Source: Gavia stellata
Taxonomy: Eukaryota > Chordata > Aves > Gaviiformes > Gaviidae
Assembly (NCBI RefSeq): GCF_030936135.1
Contig: NC_082595.1
Location: 78,712,135-78,776,134 of the forward strand
Direction of reading: 5' to 3'
DNA: 64,000 nt
The notes under the pieces were generated by a model. That model ran no database searches and was not told the origin of the DNA. It worked only from the letters and a program-made list of their open reading frames with translations. This document shows positions 11,501 through 64,000 of the stretch, in pieces; position 1 is the stretch's first letter, and every line of letters begins with the position of its first letter. The position numbers and the translations under genes were made by a program.

Positions 11501-13394
11501 ACATGCAGGAAAGTTCAGAATTAAGCTTAAAGTAAATCCAAACATCCTTAAGAATATAATTAAAGCATCCAAAAAATTAACTATGTCCTATATTAATAAC
11601 ATTCTAATTGTCTTTATGTGGAGCACCTGGGGAATTAAGGAAGAGTAACTAATTGTAGTCACTGAATTATGGTGGGGTTTTTTTTGTTAAAGTGCAAAGA
11701 AATTGCTGATATTTAAAATTAAGTCAATTATAAAGTCTTTTTTTTTCCTAGTTACAGACACTGATACTTACTGCTGTATAAAAATTTAACAATTTTGTAC
11801 TCAACTTTAGGAAACACCTGGCGACTCTCTTTCTCACATATTGAGAAGGCCATGATGAACAACCACGGCAGCTCAAAGACATGTTGTGAATCTGATGGAC
11901 CGAAGTGCTGTAGGTTGGTATTTCATATGAGTATTTTACTTTAAGGCTGTGTGAGCCACGCTAGCACAGTCTAGCACTGTTTCCGATCAAATTCTTAAAT
12001 GTTAAACTAAGACTAATTACTCATAATAGGGAGCAAGAATAAGGCATCAAGAATTTAGGCATCATTCTTCTACAGCAGTAGAATGTTGCATGTACTCGCT
12101 GAACATCTGACTTGCATTTACTCAGCGAGAGGTGGAAACAAATTACATTGCAGGTTTACACTCCAGACTTGCCTTAGAAAGCAAAAAGATATGACTTGTT
12201 AAATAATCTTTCCCAAACTCAGTCCTGTTTAGAAGAACCAGCTTAAAAGTCTGATGACTCAGCTTTCTGAGCTTTGGGAATAAAATTACACTTCATACCA
12301 AGACAATTTCTAAAATGATGGTGAGATAAGAACTGCTGAATTGGATCAGGATGAATAAATGATTTTTCACTCCCATAAAAACTGGTTTTCCCATTTCTTC
12401 AAAGAGAAAGAAGAAAACCCACATGAAGTACAAAACCTCCTTAATGGCAAACCAACTTCTAGTTTACTTACATCTTGTACTGAATCAAGAAAGGCACAAG
12501 AGAACTAACGCATAATTCTTTTTGTCTTTGCTTTATGAATATTATCAGACATGCTGTGCCCCTACCTAGCAGTGTATTTAACTATATATACCTCTTCCCC
12601 TCTTGGCATGCCTCAGGAAGGTTGTGCCATTTCCTTCAGTGTAAATCCAAGCCAGAAGGGCAGCTTTAATCTTAAGCAGTGCTCCAAGTTCATGTTATAC
12701 TGGTAGCATCTGCAGCTGGGAGACTACCCTGCAAGCACGCTGCTGACCAATGCTTTGCATTTCTGTGTTGCTGTGGCTACCAGTGAAAGTGGTGCTTGCA
12801 CAAAACCTATTGCTTAAAGTAGAAATCCTTCATTGCTAGAATTTGACTTCACATACAGTAGTTCAAGGATTATCCAGCCTATTGCTGCACTTATTTTCAG
12901 GTTTTATTTAAAACATTATTGAAAAATGTTACCCTATTAAAGCAAGAACATTTTTATTGCTTCCACGAATAATGTGTATTAAAATATCTAAAATACATAT
13001 TTAGAACTGGCTATGCAGAAGGTACCTAATAAATTCTTATTTGTTTAACAGGAAAGGTTGTCTTAAGCTTCTGAAGTATCTTCTAGAGCAACTTAAAATG
13101 AAATACACAAAAGAGTTGGAAAAATTCTGTTCGTATCATGCCAAAACTGCTTTTTTCCACTCATGTGTCATGTGGCCAAATGACACAGACTGGCATTTGG
13201 GAGACCTGGATTATTGCTTTCAGAGATATCTGGGGTATTTTCTGGATTGCCTTCAAAAGTCTCAGTTGCCACACTTTTTTATTCCCCAATACAACTTGCT
13301 CAGCCTGGAAGATAAAGCGAGCAGAGATTTCCTTTCAAGACAAATAAACTATCAATTGAACAACAGATTCCCAATATTTCAGGAGAGGTATTAA
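7758..13394 (+). CDS. CGAS: cGAS, cyclic GMP-AMP synthase (complete, 5 exons)
   Basis: Cytosolic and nuclear DNA sensor (MB21D1) that makes 2'3'-cGAMP from ATP and GTP to activate STING. Coding exons: 7758-8312, 9219-9441, 10235-10480, 11811-11913 and 13052-13394. All introns are GT/AG and phases agree, giving 489 residues (human 522). Residues 1-127 are a low-complexity Arg/Ala/Gly/Pro tail, and the conserved spine helix starts near 128. The nucleotidyltransferase GS loop (GAGSYYE) is at about 176-182, the catalytic EFD pair at E191/D193, and the third acid at D289 in ISVDI. The activation loop KRKKAGSP is at about 266-273. The zinc thumb is intact: H360, C366, C367 and C374. The ATG is the first in frame and has a good Kozak context (GCCATGG). 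CGAS is divergent from MTO1 and convergent with DDX43. Confidence 0.97.
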
Positions 13395-14292
13395 AAACAT
13401 TGTTTACAGTAGCTATCTGAAAGCAAGTCGTGTAGATTTGCGTATTTAAAACCGGAAGTTCTGCACCTCAGTAACTCAGATACTACAAAAAACACAACGA
13501 AATCAAGAACACTAAGAGAAAAATGCCTATTTCAGTCACGCTGCTTAGCTATAACCCTTAAAAGAAATAGGACGTTTGAAGGAAAATTCATCTTCCCTAT
13601 CCAAGTGTGGATGTCACCTGCAAAATATCTTCAAGATGTACTAAGAACGTATAAAAGATTTTGCAGTAGTTAATCTCCCACATGCAATTTCTACAATTCC
13701 AAATATAAAAGGCACCAATGACTGGGTGAAGTGAAAAATGACCATTTTTTAATTTAAAATGAAGATCCACTGCAGAATATCCAAAACACACTCTTGCTTT
13801 CAAAAACAAAAAAGTCACTGGAGTTACTTTGCCATAAACCAGAACAACTTCTCCAGATCAACTGAGTGGATGAAGACCTTTTGCAGAAGACAATCACCAG
13901 CAACAGTGAACAGAAAAAGAGAATATGGTATCAAAATAATAGGAAGTTCCTGAAGTAACTTATCTTTTCTGAGTCTTCAGAATTGCTTTGGAAGTTAGTC
14001 TTTTCCCTGGACTCTGGACGGGAAGCAATCATCATCATCTAATGTGCTACAACAGAGTAAAAATTAATTATGCCAATGAGCATTTGTGTGACAAATCTTG
14101 TAGAAAGAAATGTATCTTCAACCCATATCAAGGAGGAAAAGTCTCCACGTGAAAGGTTATCAAAACCAAAACGCAGCATGAATCTGACATTCTCTGTATC
14201 AGAATTCAGTTCCATTTTTCTTATCTTGAAGAGTATGTGTGTTAGGAAAACAGAGTAATTATAATATTTCCTATTAGTAAAATTGTGCAGGT

Positions 14293-14298
14293 AATAAA
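14293..14298 (+). other. Candidate CGAS polyadenylation signal
   Basis: The first AATAAA downstream of the CGAS stop codon, about 900 bases after it. Further copies at 14453 and 14711 are alternatives. Position and motif are the only evidence. Confidence 0.3.
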
Positions 14299-15413
14299 TA
14301 CACAGCATTTAGGAACTGCTGTGCTCTAAGTAAATACATCTTTTGGTTTTTCTTAAGGAAGCCAGTGGAAGTCCATGTTTTTAGCCTACTTTTTGAAGGC
14401 ACAGTAACCTACTGGCTTAAATCATGCCCAGATTTCACCTCAATTATGAGCAAATAAAAAAGAGGAAAGGCCAGAAGAACATTTGGAGATGAATTTTATT
14501 AAAATATTCTCATTGCACTAGATTCAGTTTATTAGCTTTTCATTTACTCATATCACACACGAGTAAACAAGTTCAGACCAAGTGTCATATGAAGGAATAG
14601 CTCCTTCCCCACGAAACTTCCAAAGACTGAAAACACACCCCATTATCATTAGGGTTCTGTGTGAGAGAACCTTACATCCAAACGTAAAATTTGAAATCCA
14701 CTTTATCTGAAATAAAAGATGACCTTCAAATGTATTTTTTCTTCATGACTTCGTTAACATTGCTCTAGTAAACTGTTTTTCTTCCTTAAGCTAGAAAATT
14801 ACACCCATGAGAACAAAAGTAGAAGCTGGTTTTCTTCCAGTTAACCATGAACACATACTACTTGTTATGCTCTCCTCAATTAGGAGGAAATGTGGACTTC
14901 TCTCAAAAAAAGCTTGAGACACAAGTCTTAACAAAAATTACTTTCAATGTTAAGTTTTAAAATAAAAAGAAAAAAAAAAGGAGAACTTGCTTCAGCAAAC
15001 GTCAGTTACTGCAAACAGAGCAGTTTTTAAGTAACAAAGTTATCCTTGGAAATACTTCTGCATGCCACTGGCAGGTGTGGCATATCAATGCAAAAATACC
15101 GTATTTGGAAGCCACACTGACAAACATTGCTTACATTCACTAATCCAGTTCTCTGAAAATAAAAAGAAAAATTATCTTTTACATTCTTATATATTAATAC
15201 AGCATTTAACTAGAAAAAAACCCCACCAAAGAAATCCAGAATAGTTGTTTTTAACTAGTAGATAATGGCTTTAGAAGTTATGCACATCACACACACAAAA
15301 AAGAATGAAATTAATTTTTGTTAAGTCAAAGTAGTGTCCAAGCGCAAAACTAGATTTATTTCTATATAAAGTGAAGCCAGTTTTCTTTTGTAAGCCACTT
15401 TTTAAAAATGCAT

Positions 15414-15419
15414 TTTATT
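15414..15419 (-). other. Candidate DDX43 polyadenylation signal
   Basis: TTTATT on the plus strand, which is AATAAA on the DDX43 strand. It lies about 120 bases past the DDX43 stop codon and is the nearest canonical hexamer. A second copy is at 15355. Confidence 0.35.
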
Positions 15420-15536
15420 TAAACGGGACAGGTAAAGAAAACAATCAGTTGAGAAAAGAAACTTCTAAATTCAAGCCCATAGATGCTAACACTAACTGTA
15501 ATCACTTACTTTGTTTCAATAATACCACAGGATTAA

Positions 15537-34623
<19,087 letters not shown>

Positions 34624-35060
34624 GGCGCCTCCTCCATCCGGCTCCGCGGCCCATGTGGCGAGCCTTGACGCGCCTTAGGCTAGGGGTGCGCTGATTGGCC
34701 AGGGCGGGCCTCTCTCTCAGCAGTGATTGGCTGGCTCGGCGAGGCCGCGCGGGGGTGGGAGAACCTACGGCCTCTCCTGCCAAGCCCGAGGCTGAGCTCG
34801 CGTTCGCGCCGCGTACCGGTGTTGGGGCCGGGCCCGCGCTCAGGCGCGCGCTGCGTGGCCGCTGGGTCCTGAGTCCTGCCTTCTCCTCTCTCCCTTCTCC
34901 CCTCTCCTCTGCCGGCCTCGGGGCTGCCCTGGGTGGGCTCCACTCTGGAGGAGGCGGTGTGTCAGGACGGGAGGGGCAAGAACTCGGCCCTGAACGTGTG
35001 GGAAGCCCCCGAAGTGGGGGCGGGGGGGCAGGCAGCCTCAGGGGCGGCTGGGGCGTGAGG
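34624..35060 (-). promoter_or_regulatory. DDX43 CpG-island promoter
   Basis: GC-rich, CG-dense DNA continues from DDX43 exon 1 to about 35060. Two CCAAT boxes on the DDX43 strand (ATTGG as written, at 34694-34698 and 34726-34730) lie about 70 and 105 bases before the start codon, a typical spacing for a TATA-less promoter. GC boxes (AGGGCGGG) lie nearby. The island as a whole begins near 34100, inside exon 1. Confidence 0.65.
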
Positions 35061-35229
35061 GTGGCAGTGAGTAATTATGCTCGGTGTCTAGGCTCGTGTC
35101 ATGCTGATACATTGTGGTATGACTTTAATAGGGAAGTCTTAATATTTAATTTCAGATTAAGCTTTAATGATGCTTTAATGAAGATTTTAATATGACTGAA
35201 TGTACTAAAGCTGATACAGTATTGGAGAC

Positions 35230-35425
35230 AATCACAGGATGGCTGAGGTTGAAGGGACCTCTGGAGGTCTTCTTGTCCAGCCCCTGCTCAAGCAGCGACA
35301 CCAAGGGCCGGTTCCCCGGGACCGTGTCCAGGTGCCTTCTCAATGTCTCCCAAGGGTGGAGACTCCACAGCCTCCCTGGGCAACCTGTGCCAGCGCTCCA
35401 TCACCATCACAGTGAAAAAATAGAA
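35230..35425 (-). mobile_element. Short CR1 3'-end fragment (copy 6), intergenic
   Basis: About 200 bases of CR1 3' terminus in reverse orientation: AATCACAGGATGGCTGAGG at the 3' end, then CCTCTGGAGGTCTTCTTGTCCAGCC-type UTR and the end of the ORF (TCCACAGCCTCCCTGGGCAACCTG). It belongs to a different subfamily from copies 1-5 and lies about 600 bases upstream of DDX43. Confidence 0.85.
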
Positions 35426-38400
35426 GAGAAACCCTAAGAAAAAGCTAACACCCCCCCTCCCCTTCATTTACACTGAAAATCTGCTAAATGAGGGTTTAAA
35501 TCCTGCTTTTAGGCACGGTCCTGTACTCCCGTTGTACAGAGCTGAACAGTGAACATGTACGTATGTGTCTATGGTTGCACGTACTGCCTGTGCCTGGCTG
35601 TTGTAATCAGGAAAAACTTCACACTGCTGTCTTCTGACCCTTCCCTACTATCTCTATGTACCCATGAAGTAAAGACTGCCTGGTTTTACACAAGAAGAGT
35701 GCACATACATGTTTGCCTTTTTCCCTGTCCTGTGGTTTTTTTTAGGCAGAGCCCAGCAGTGTTCACGCAGCCTGTGGGTACAAACAGCTGACACGGAAAA
35801 TCTGCTTTTCTGGAGACTGCATCTTTAAATTTCAGTATCTAAGATTACGTTCATCAGAGAGGCAGGGGGTCACCCGTGCATGGAAATACCTTGCTCTGAT
35901 TCTGAAGCTTCCACAGAGGCAGTGACTTCACCGCAAGAACAGGCTCTCTATATTTAATACTTTACACTCAAATACTAAAGTTTATCTTCAGCAGGACTGC
36001 AGGAAGAGCAAAGTGGGGAAAGAAGGCTGTAGGTTTGGTGCAGTAGCATTCCAGAGCAACTTTCATGATCCGGTGCAGAGGAAGGGGCTTCACCTAGGCC
36101 TCAGGTTGAACTGAGGTAGCGGATGGGCCTTCCCTTAGGAATCTTGCTCCTCGCACAGGCTGCTGATTGCCGATCCTGAATCAATTCCCATTTATCTAAC
36201 AGGGAAGGTAATAATAACTTCCAAACTCATTTTCACAGAGGTGCTGAAACATCTGAAGTTTAAGTAAACTCTGCTGTAAACAGTTACCAGAAATGGAACA
36301 TATCGGACTCCTTTGTGCACGTTTTATTCTAGTAAACTACCTTTATGGTGTTTTGGTCCATTTAATAAAAAATTACAAAACTTCAAAAGGAAAACAATGA
36401 GCAACTTTAAATTTTTTTCTTGCCTGATATATGCTCACACTATACAATCTTTTATGTTAGGAAAAAACCTCAGTAAGCATGGTACTTTTCAAATCATTTT
36501 TATTAACAACAATATGGATTCAACTTTGTCAAGAAGTTACAATTAACATAGTAATGTACTGGCTAATGTCATTGCAGTGTCAGTGGAAGCAGCCTTCATG
36601 CTTTCTAAGCCTGTTACAAAACTGTCTTTTTCTCTTTAAAGAAGTAAAAAATACTTCCAATAGCAGGTGATATTGGATGTGTCTGGAATTGTCCTGTGTG
36701 TGGCCACAGCTGGATGAATGGCCACATTTGCGTCCAGATGAATGAACAGGAAAATATTACATGCTTCCACTGACGCTGCAGGGGACAATTGTTATTTCAA
36801 AAACCAATTAACCTTTTTGGACAGTGACAGCACTTTGTGTGATGTTGTAATCCATTTGAATTAAGTCTATTAACACACTTGAAAAAAAATGTGAAGCAGA
36901 AATATCTGGGGCAAATTCTTTTCTGACCTGTATTTCATTCAAACCTAATGAATCCAAAAGGATTGCATGATACATGAGTCAGGATAAAAGTTGGCCCAGA
37001 GAGGCAAGTTCATTCCCGGTATAGGTGGGTTCAGTTCCTCTAAGGTCAGTGGAACTGAGCCTGATAATCCCAATGGAGGCTGAACTTCACCCAGTTGGGC
37101 AGTAAATTCATTGAAGTCAGTGAAGCCATCCAAGGATGAATTTAGCCTCAGGTGTTTAAACCCTTTTTTCGTTCCTTTGCTGTTATATTTTCTTTTCCTG
37201 CTTACTCCTCTTTTCTGATTATTCTCCTTTTCTCTGTGCTTTTTAAAAATGTCCCTTCTCTTCTTCCCTTTTTACATCTATACTTTGTGCGTTATTTTTT
37301 ACATAGTCAATGTGACATGGGTAAATTCAGCTAAGTATTAGTTTCCTCAGGAAATAACTGGAATATTACCATTTTCACTTTAAACAGATGCCCAACAAAA
37401 TAAGGATTTGAATCTGAGCTCCCGATTCAAGAAAAATTCTTGAATTCCATAGAATGAATGAATTCCATAGAATTTTTGCTTGAGTAAGGATTGCAGGTCC
37501 CAATCCAGAAATACTACTGTACATCAGATGTTCTACTATACATCAGCAAATCAGTACAATTTGACTTATCACAGAAGAGCAAGTGAATTACTCATCACCA
37601 TACTATAATGAGAGCAGTCACTCTAAGTAGGATTACCTCAAAAACATATGGAACAACTGTGGGCACTGTGAATAAGTGTATGATCTTTGCAATCTTGAAC
37701 CCTAGGCTAAAACACTATATTCATATTTAAATAAAAAGTATAGATTATATAAGCCAGGAGCAAATACAAATTTTTAAACAAATAATAATCATCAAAACTA
37801 TTCTTTTCAGTTCTCTCTTCAATCAGGTACAAGAAACATGCTGATCAGAAAACAGTTATTTGGATAAGGCTTAATTCCTGAAGCTCTTACTTAAGTTCAA
37901 ATTCTGTCTTCAACAATCCTCAAGTGGATTGTAAATCAGAAAAAAAATAGGCCTTTGTCCCTACTCATGAACAATTCTTACTAGCTGTCATGAGCTGGAC
38001 TTTAATAAGCAGCTCAGGACAAGACTTGCAAAGCCAGACAGGTCCTTCTTTTGTGAAACCAATGAATGACTGTCAGTCATGACACTGTCTTTTAAAGAGA
38101 GAGCGTAGAAATATGAAACTCCTCATGAGGAAATATGAGCAAAGCTTATAAAAATCCAAACAAACAGTTCTTCCTCTCCAGAATTTCATATGTACACTAC
38201 TTGTTCTATTTTCTACCAATATTATGTTAAAAAATTCCTGTATGATAAGACTTGCAGCTACAAAAATAATAATGGTGAGCATAAAAGAAAGAAAATAGGA
38301 TTTTAAACCATAATTTGAACAGATACGATCTTCTGGATTTATTAGTACTTTGTAAAGACATTAACATTTTCATACATAATTTATAGAACTCATTCTTTTG

Positions 38401-41104
38401 TGCACAGAATTGTATTAAATAAATTAACTTAAAATTAGAAGGACTCAAGCATGTTATTTAAGGCAAAAATACCAAGTTTCCGTGAGATAAATTATCAGCA
38501 AAACCCAAGGCCCTCTTTCTGTGCGGAATCGGTACAGGCAGGGCCGATGCTCAGTTCTCCCATTGACTCCTTCTGGGCTCAATGGGGGTGCAGCCATCTG
38601 CTCATGCAGAGGAAGGTGGAAGAGTGGAGTCTAATTCATGATGCCTTGATTTTTCGATCGCGTCGAGGCGGGGAAGGGAGTTTCATTACTGACACACAGT
38701 TGCTGTGTGCCTGATCTTTTGCTCCTTAACCGAACCTAAGTGCAGGTTTATGCTTAGGCCAGCAGGAGGCTGTGTATGAAAGGCAAGAAAGGCACCATAA
38801 ACAGTTAGGAAAAAGAAAGAAAAGCCTAAAAAACCCTTGTAAGTTTTCAAATTTTGGATAGTACTTTAAACGTACAGATCTGTCTGGATAAACTGCAGAC
38901 ATTAAAATAAGTTAGTAGCTAAATGAACTGGGATGTGGGAAAAAGCCTATTTATCCTCGCAAAATTACTGTTGTAATCAGGCTTTAGTATGATCAGCCTG
39001 CACGTATAAAAAAAACCAGGAAAGGCTGAATGTGGTAAATTATATGGCAAATCAGTGGTGAGGAAATTGTGCTTCAAGGTGTCTTTCAGGATTTAACAGC
39101 TGAAGTTTGCTTCAGCGTAAGCCATGGAACACAGTGTACCATCTGTGGACCCCGTATAATGACACAATATATACACTCTACAGTTTGCATGTACTTTCAC
39201 ATAATAAGGTTATCATGTAACATCCAGGAATACTTCTGTAAAGGAAATATGGAAGCAGAAATTACAATGGTTTCATAGTAAACAGATAAAGTCCTTCACA
39301 ATACAATCTACAGCATTTAGCCATGGTTAAGACTGGAGTGACATTTTTGATGTACATAGTAAGTTCCCAGCAGGTCTGGGCCTTGAGAAAACACTGCCCT
39401 GAGTGAGCTGGCACTGGCACCCCCGTACATTCAGTGTTCCTGCTGCTAGAGGGAAGCTGAGCCCAAGACAGGTTGTCTACAAGCCTGTGGTGCAGGTGGG
39501 GTATAAATCTGGGGGGACACAACGTGCAGAAACCTCATTCAGCTGGGAAGAGCGAAAGCCTGTTCAGGCTCCGCAAGGGTTCTTCTGGTGGTGAAGCCTT
39601 GCTGGGGATGTGCGGATAGGCACTAACACTGCTCCTGCGTCTCAGCAGAAGTGAAATGTAGGTTAGGATAAGAAAAAAAGAGGATGTATCAAGCAGGAAT
39701 GCTCGGTCTGATGTAGGCTTTGAATTTGAAAACTCAGGTATTAGGAGGAAGGAAGGAGTCTGGAGGTCCTTTCTTGGAAAGTTCACAGGAAATGACTGCA
39801 GTTGGGACACAGTGTTGAGCTATAAGAGTGTGACTGCTTTCCCCTCTCCTCCTCCCCTTTTATTTAAAAAGCAAGCAAACAAACAAAAAACCTCTTGCCT
39901 TCAGTTTTTTTTCAGTTAAGGTGGACTTCCCTACTTCTATTTCCATTTCCGATTGCCTACGTGGCTTTTTTTGGGGAATAGCACTCAGTATCTGTGACTG
40001 ACAGGCTGGATTTAAAAAAAAAAAAAATTGCCTCTTTACCTTCCTTCTTTTATTTTCTGGTATCATTTTCCTTCCTGCCCGTCTAAATCCATTTTTTTTT
40101 TTTTTCATTGATGGTGTTGTCTTTCTCTCTTCCCTGTTCTGTTCTCTTTGGTTTTACTCTGTATTTCAGTGCCTCCATTTCCCTCCTTTCCCAGCCTTAT
40201 GAAGTGCTGTCATGGTATCAGGTTGGGACTGCGAGGAAAATTGCCAATATTTCCACAGAAGGAAATATTGCTTCTACAACAAAGGCAGCACCTGCGTCCT
40301 TCCCTCAGCTACTGCTGCCAAAATGTTTCAGATTCACAAGATAGCTCCTTGATGAGACTGGAAGAAGGAGAGATTCCCCTGAATTTTTAGTGCAGTCACC
40401 CAGGTTATCCACTTCTGAGGCCAGCCCCAATCCTTAAAATATAAACTTTTTGTAGCAAAATAATGTTCTTGTTGTAAAGAACAATGTGATAGTGGTGAGT
40501 CAGGTATTTTTGCCACAGCACTAAATCACCAAAAATTGGATGGATATTAACGTACTGTTTTTCGGAGTTAAAAATAACTGATTACTGATGAGCTAATGTG
40601 TGTATCTTGCAACTGGCAGCCATTTCTAATCCCATATTACTGGTTTCCTTGGTACCTTGCTAGCAGCTGTAGATAATCTTTTTGTTGTAAACATAAACTA
40701 TCATCTAAATCAGGACATTATATATATATATATTCAATTAGTTCAGAAGCAAAGTGCTTTAAACCTTACAATTTTTATTTCTGCCCTGTAGAAACGGCGC
40801 TAGGTCTAAATGCTCAAATTTTTTTTTTTGATACATCCTGCAGCATTAGCTTTGTAGGCAACTTGTCATTTAAACCTACTGTACTACATGAAAGGCTGAC
40901 GTACTGTAGGTGTAAATTTGAATGTTAGCCATCATTTAAACATGCATTTTCATGCAACTAGGAGATATGGGCTTATTCAACTGCTTCTCAGATTCATCCT
41001 GATTTTTGTGATTTTATCTTATTAAAAAGGCTTTCAAAAGAGTTCATGCTATGATATGTATGACTAGAGGAATGACCCAGCCAATGAAGAAAGCCCACAA
41101 GCTG
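35426..41104. other. DDX43-KCNQ5 intergenic DNA and probable KCNQ5 3' UTR
   Basis: 5.7 kb of AT-rich sequence between the DDX43 promoter and the KCNQ5 stop codon. I see no conserved coding exon. The right part must be KCNQ5 3' UTR. The nearest AATAAA on the KCNQ5 strand is at 40774-40779, and a short (TA)n tract lies at 40718-40733. Poly-A/T runs occur near 40015 and 40092. No KHDC1/DPPA5/OOEP-type gene, which occupies this interval in mammals, is visible. Confidence 0.6.
40774..40779 (-). other. Candidate KCNQ5 polyadenylation signal
   Basis: TTTATT as written, AATAAA on the KCNQ5 strand, about 330 bases past the stop codon. It is the nearest canonical hexamer. KCNQ5 3' UTRs can be much longer, so this may not be the main site. 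Confidence 0.25.
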
Positions 41105-63801
<22,697 letters not shown>

Positions 63802-64000
63802 CTGTGAAAGAGAAATCAAGCAAATATCTGAGTGTCTTCACTTTTGTAAGGAGAAGTTCATAGTGAGAATTTACTATTTTTTCATTAGATCGCTGATAAT
63901 AAGTTTTGACACTGGACTGGGTACTCAGTACTATGTTGTCACTGTCCAAGAGGTCTATTGCAAGTGTCATTTCTACTCCCCCCAAACCTGCTACAGAGAT

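Larger units (their letters stand above)
13395..15536. other. Convergent 3' region between CGAS and DDX43
   Basis: 2.1 kb of AT-rich DNA between the two stop codons. It must contain both 3' UTRs. I see no further coding exon and no recognisable transposon. Plus-strand AATAAA signals occur at 14293, 14453 and 14711. Minus-strand ones (TTTATT as written) occur at 15414 and 15355, with more near 14527 and 14490, so the two transcripts could overlap tail to tail. Confidence 0.6.

Noticed and set aside
34695-35195. 166-codon plus-strand frame divergent from DDX43
   Set aside because: It lies in the DDX43 CpG-island promoter, has low-complexity composition and no recognisable domain. A divergent noncoding transcript is possible, but nothing in the sequence supports a protein.
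36940-37140. Possible ancient dispersed repeat (ATTGAAGTCAGTGAAG-type sequence; similar text near 43925)
   Set aside because: It resembles phrases common in old amniote repeats, but I could not assign it to a family or define ends.

Overview
The window looks like bird nuclear DNA. It has intron-split vertebrate genes with GT/AG boundaries, at least seven CR1-type LINE copies (the dominant avian retrotransposon), short introns and GC-rich CpG-island promoters in otherwise AT-rich DNA. Four genes are recognisable from their conserved exons. Their order and orientation match human 6q13: KCNQ5, DDX43, CGAS and MTO1. The species cannot be fixed from the sequence alone.

Layout: 1-7160 (minus) holds the first eight coding exons of MTO1, a mitochondrial tRNA-modifying enzyme; the gene runs off the left edge. 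Positions 7161-7757 are a CpG-island head-to-head promoter shared with CGAS. Positions 7758-13394 (plus) hold a complete five-exon CGAS, the cytosolic DNA sensor that makes 2'3'-cGAMP, with its catalytic acidic triad and zinc thumb intact. Positions 13395-15536 are the convergent tail between CGAS and DDX43. Positions 15537-34623 (minus) hold a complete 16-exon DDX43, a KH-domain DEAD-box helicase, starting in a second CpG island. Positions 34624-41104 are intergenic plus the probable KCNQ5 3' UTR. From 41105 rightwards (minus) lie the last four coding exons of KCNQ5 (calmodulin-binding and assembly domains and C-tail) plus one candidate 68-bp exon at 63734-63801. The rest of KCNQ5 lies beyond the window.

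CR1 copies sit in MTO1, DDX43 and KCNQ5 introns and in the DDX43-KCNQ5 intergenic region. They fall into at least two subfamilies, and copies within a subfamily share the same in-frame stop codons, so they descend from source elements that were already disabled. Two close copies face each other in one KCNQ5 intron and could fold into double-stranded RNA.

The genes do not form an operon or a single pathway. The one functional coupling the sequence suggests is the CGAS/MTO1 bidirectional promoter, which carries kappaB-like and interferon-element-like motifs on the CGAS side. I found no clearly novel multi-gene system. The best leads are the candidate KCNQ5 exon, a GC-AG intron in DDX43, the immune-type motifs at the shared promoter, the absence here of the mammalian KH-domain gene cluster next to DDX43, and the nonsense codons shared between CR1 copies.
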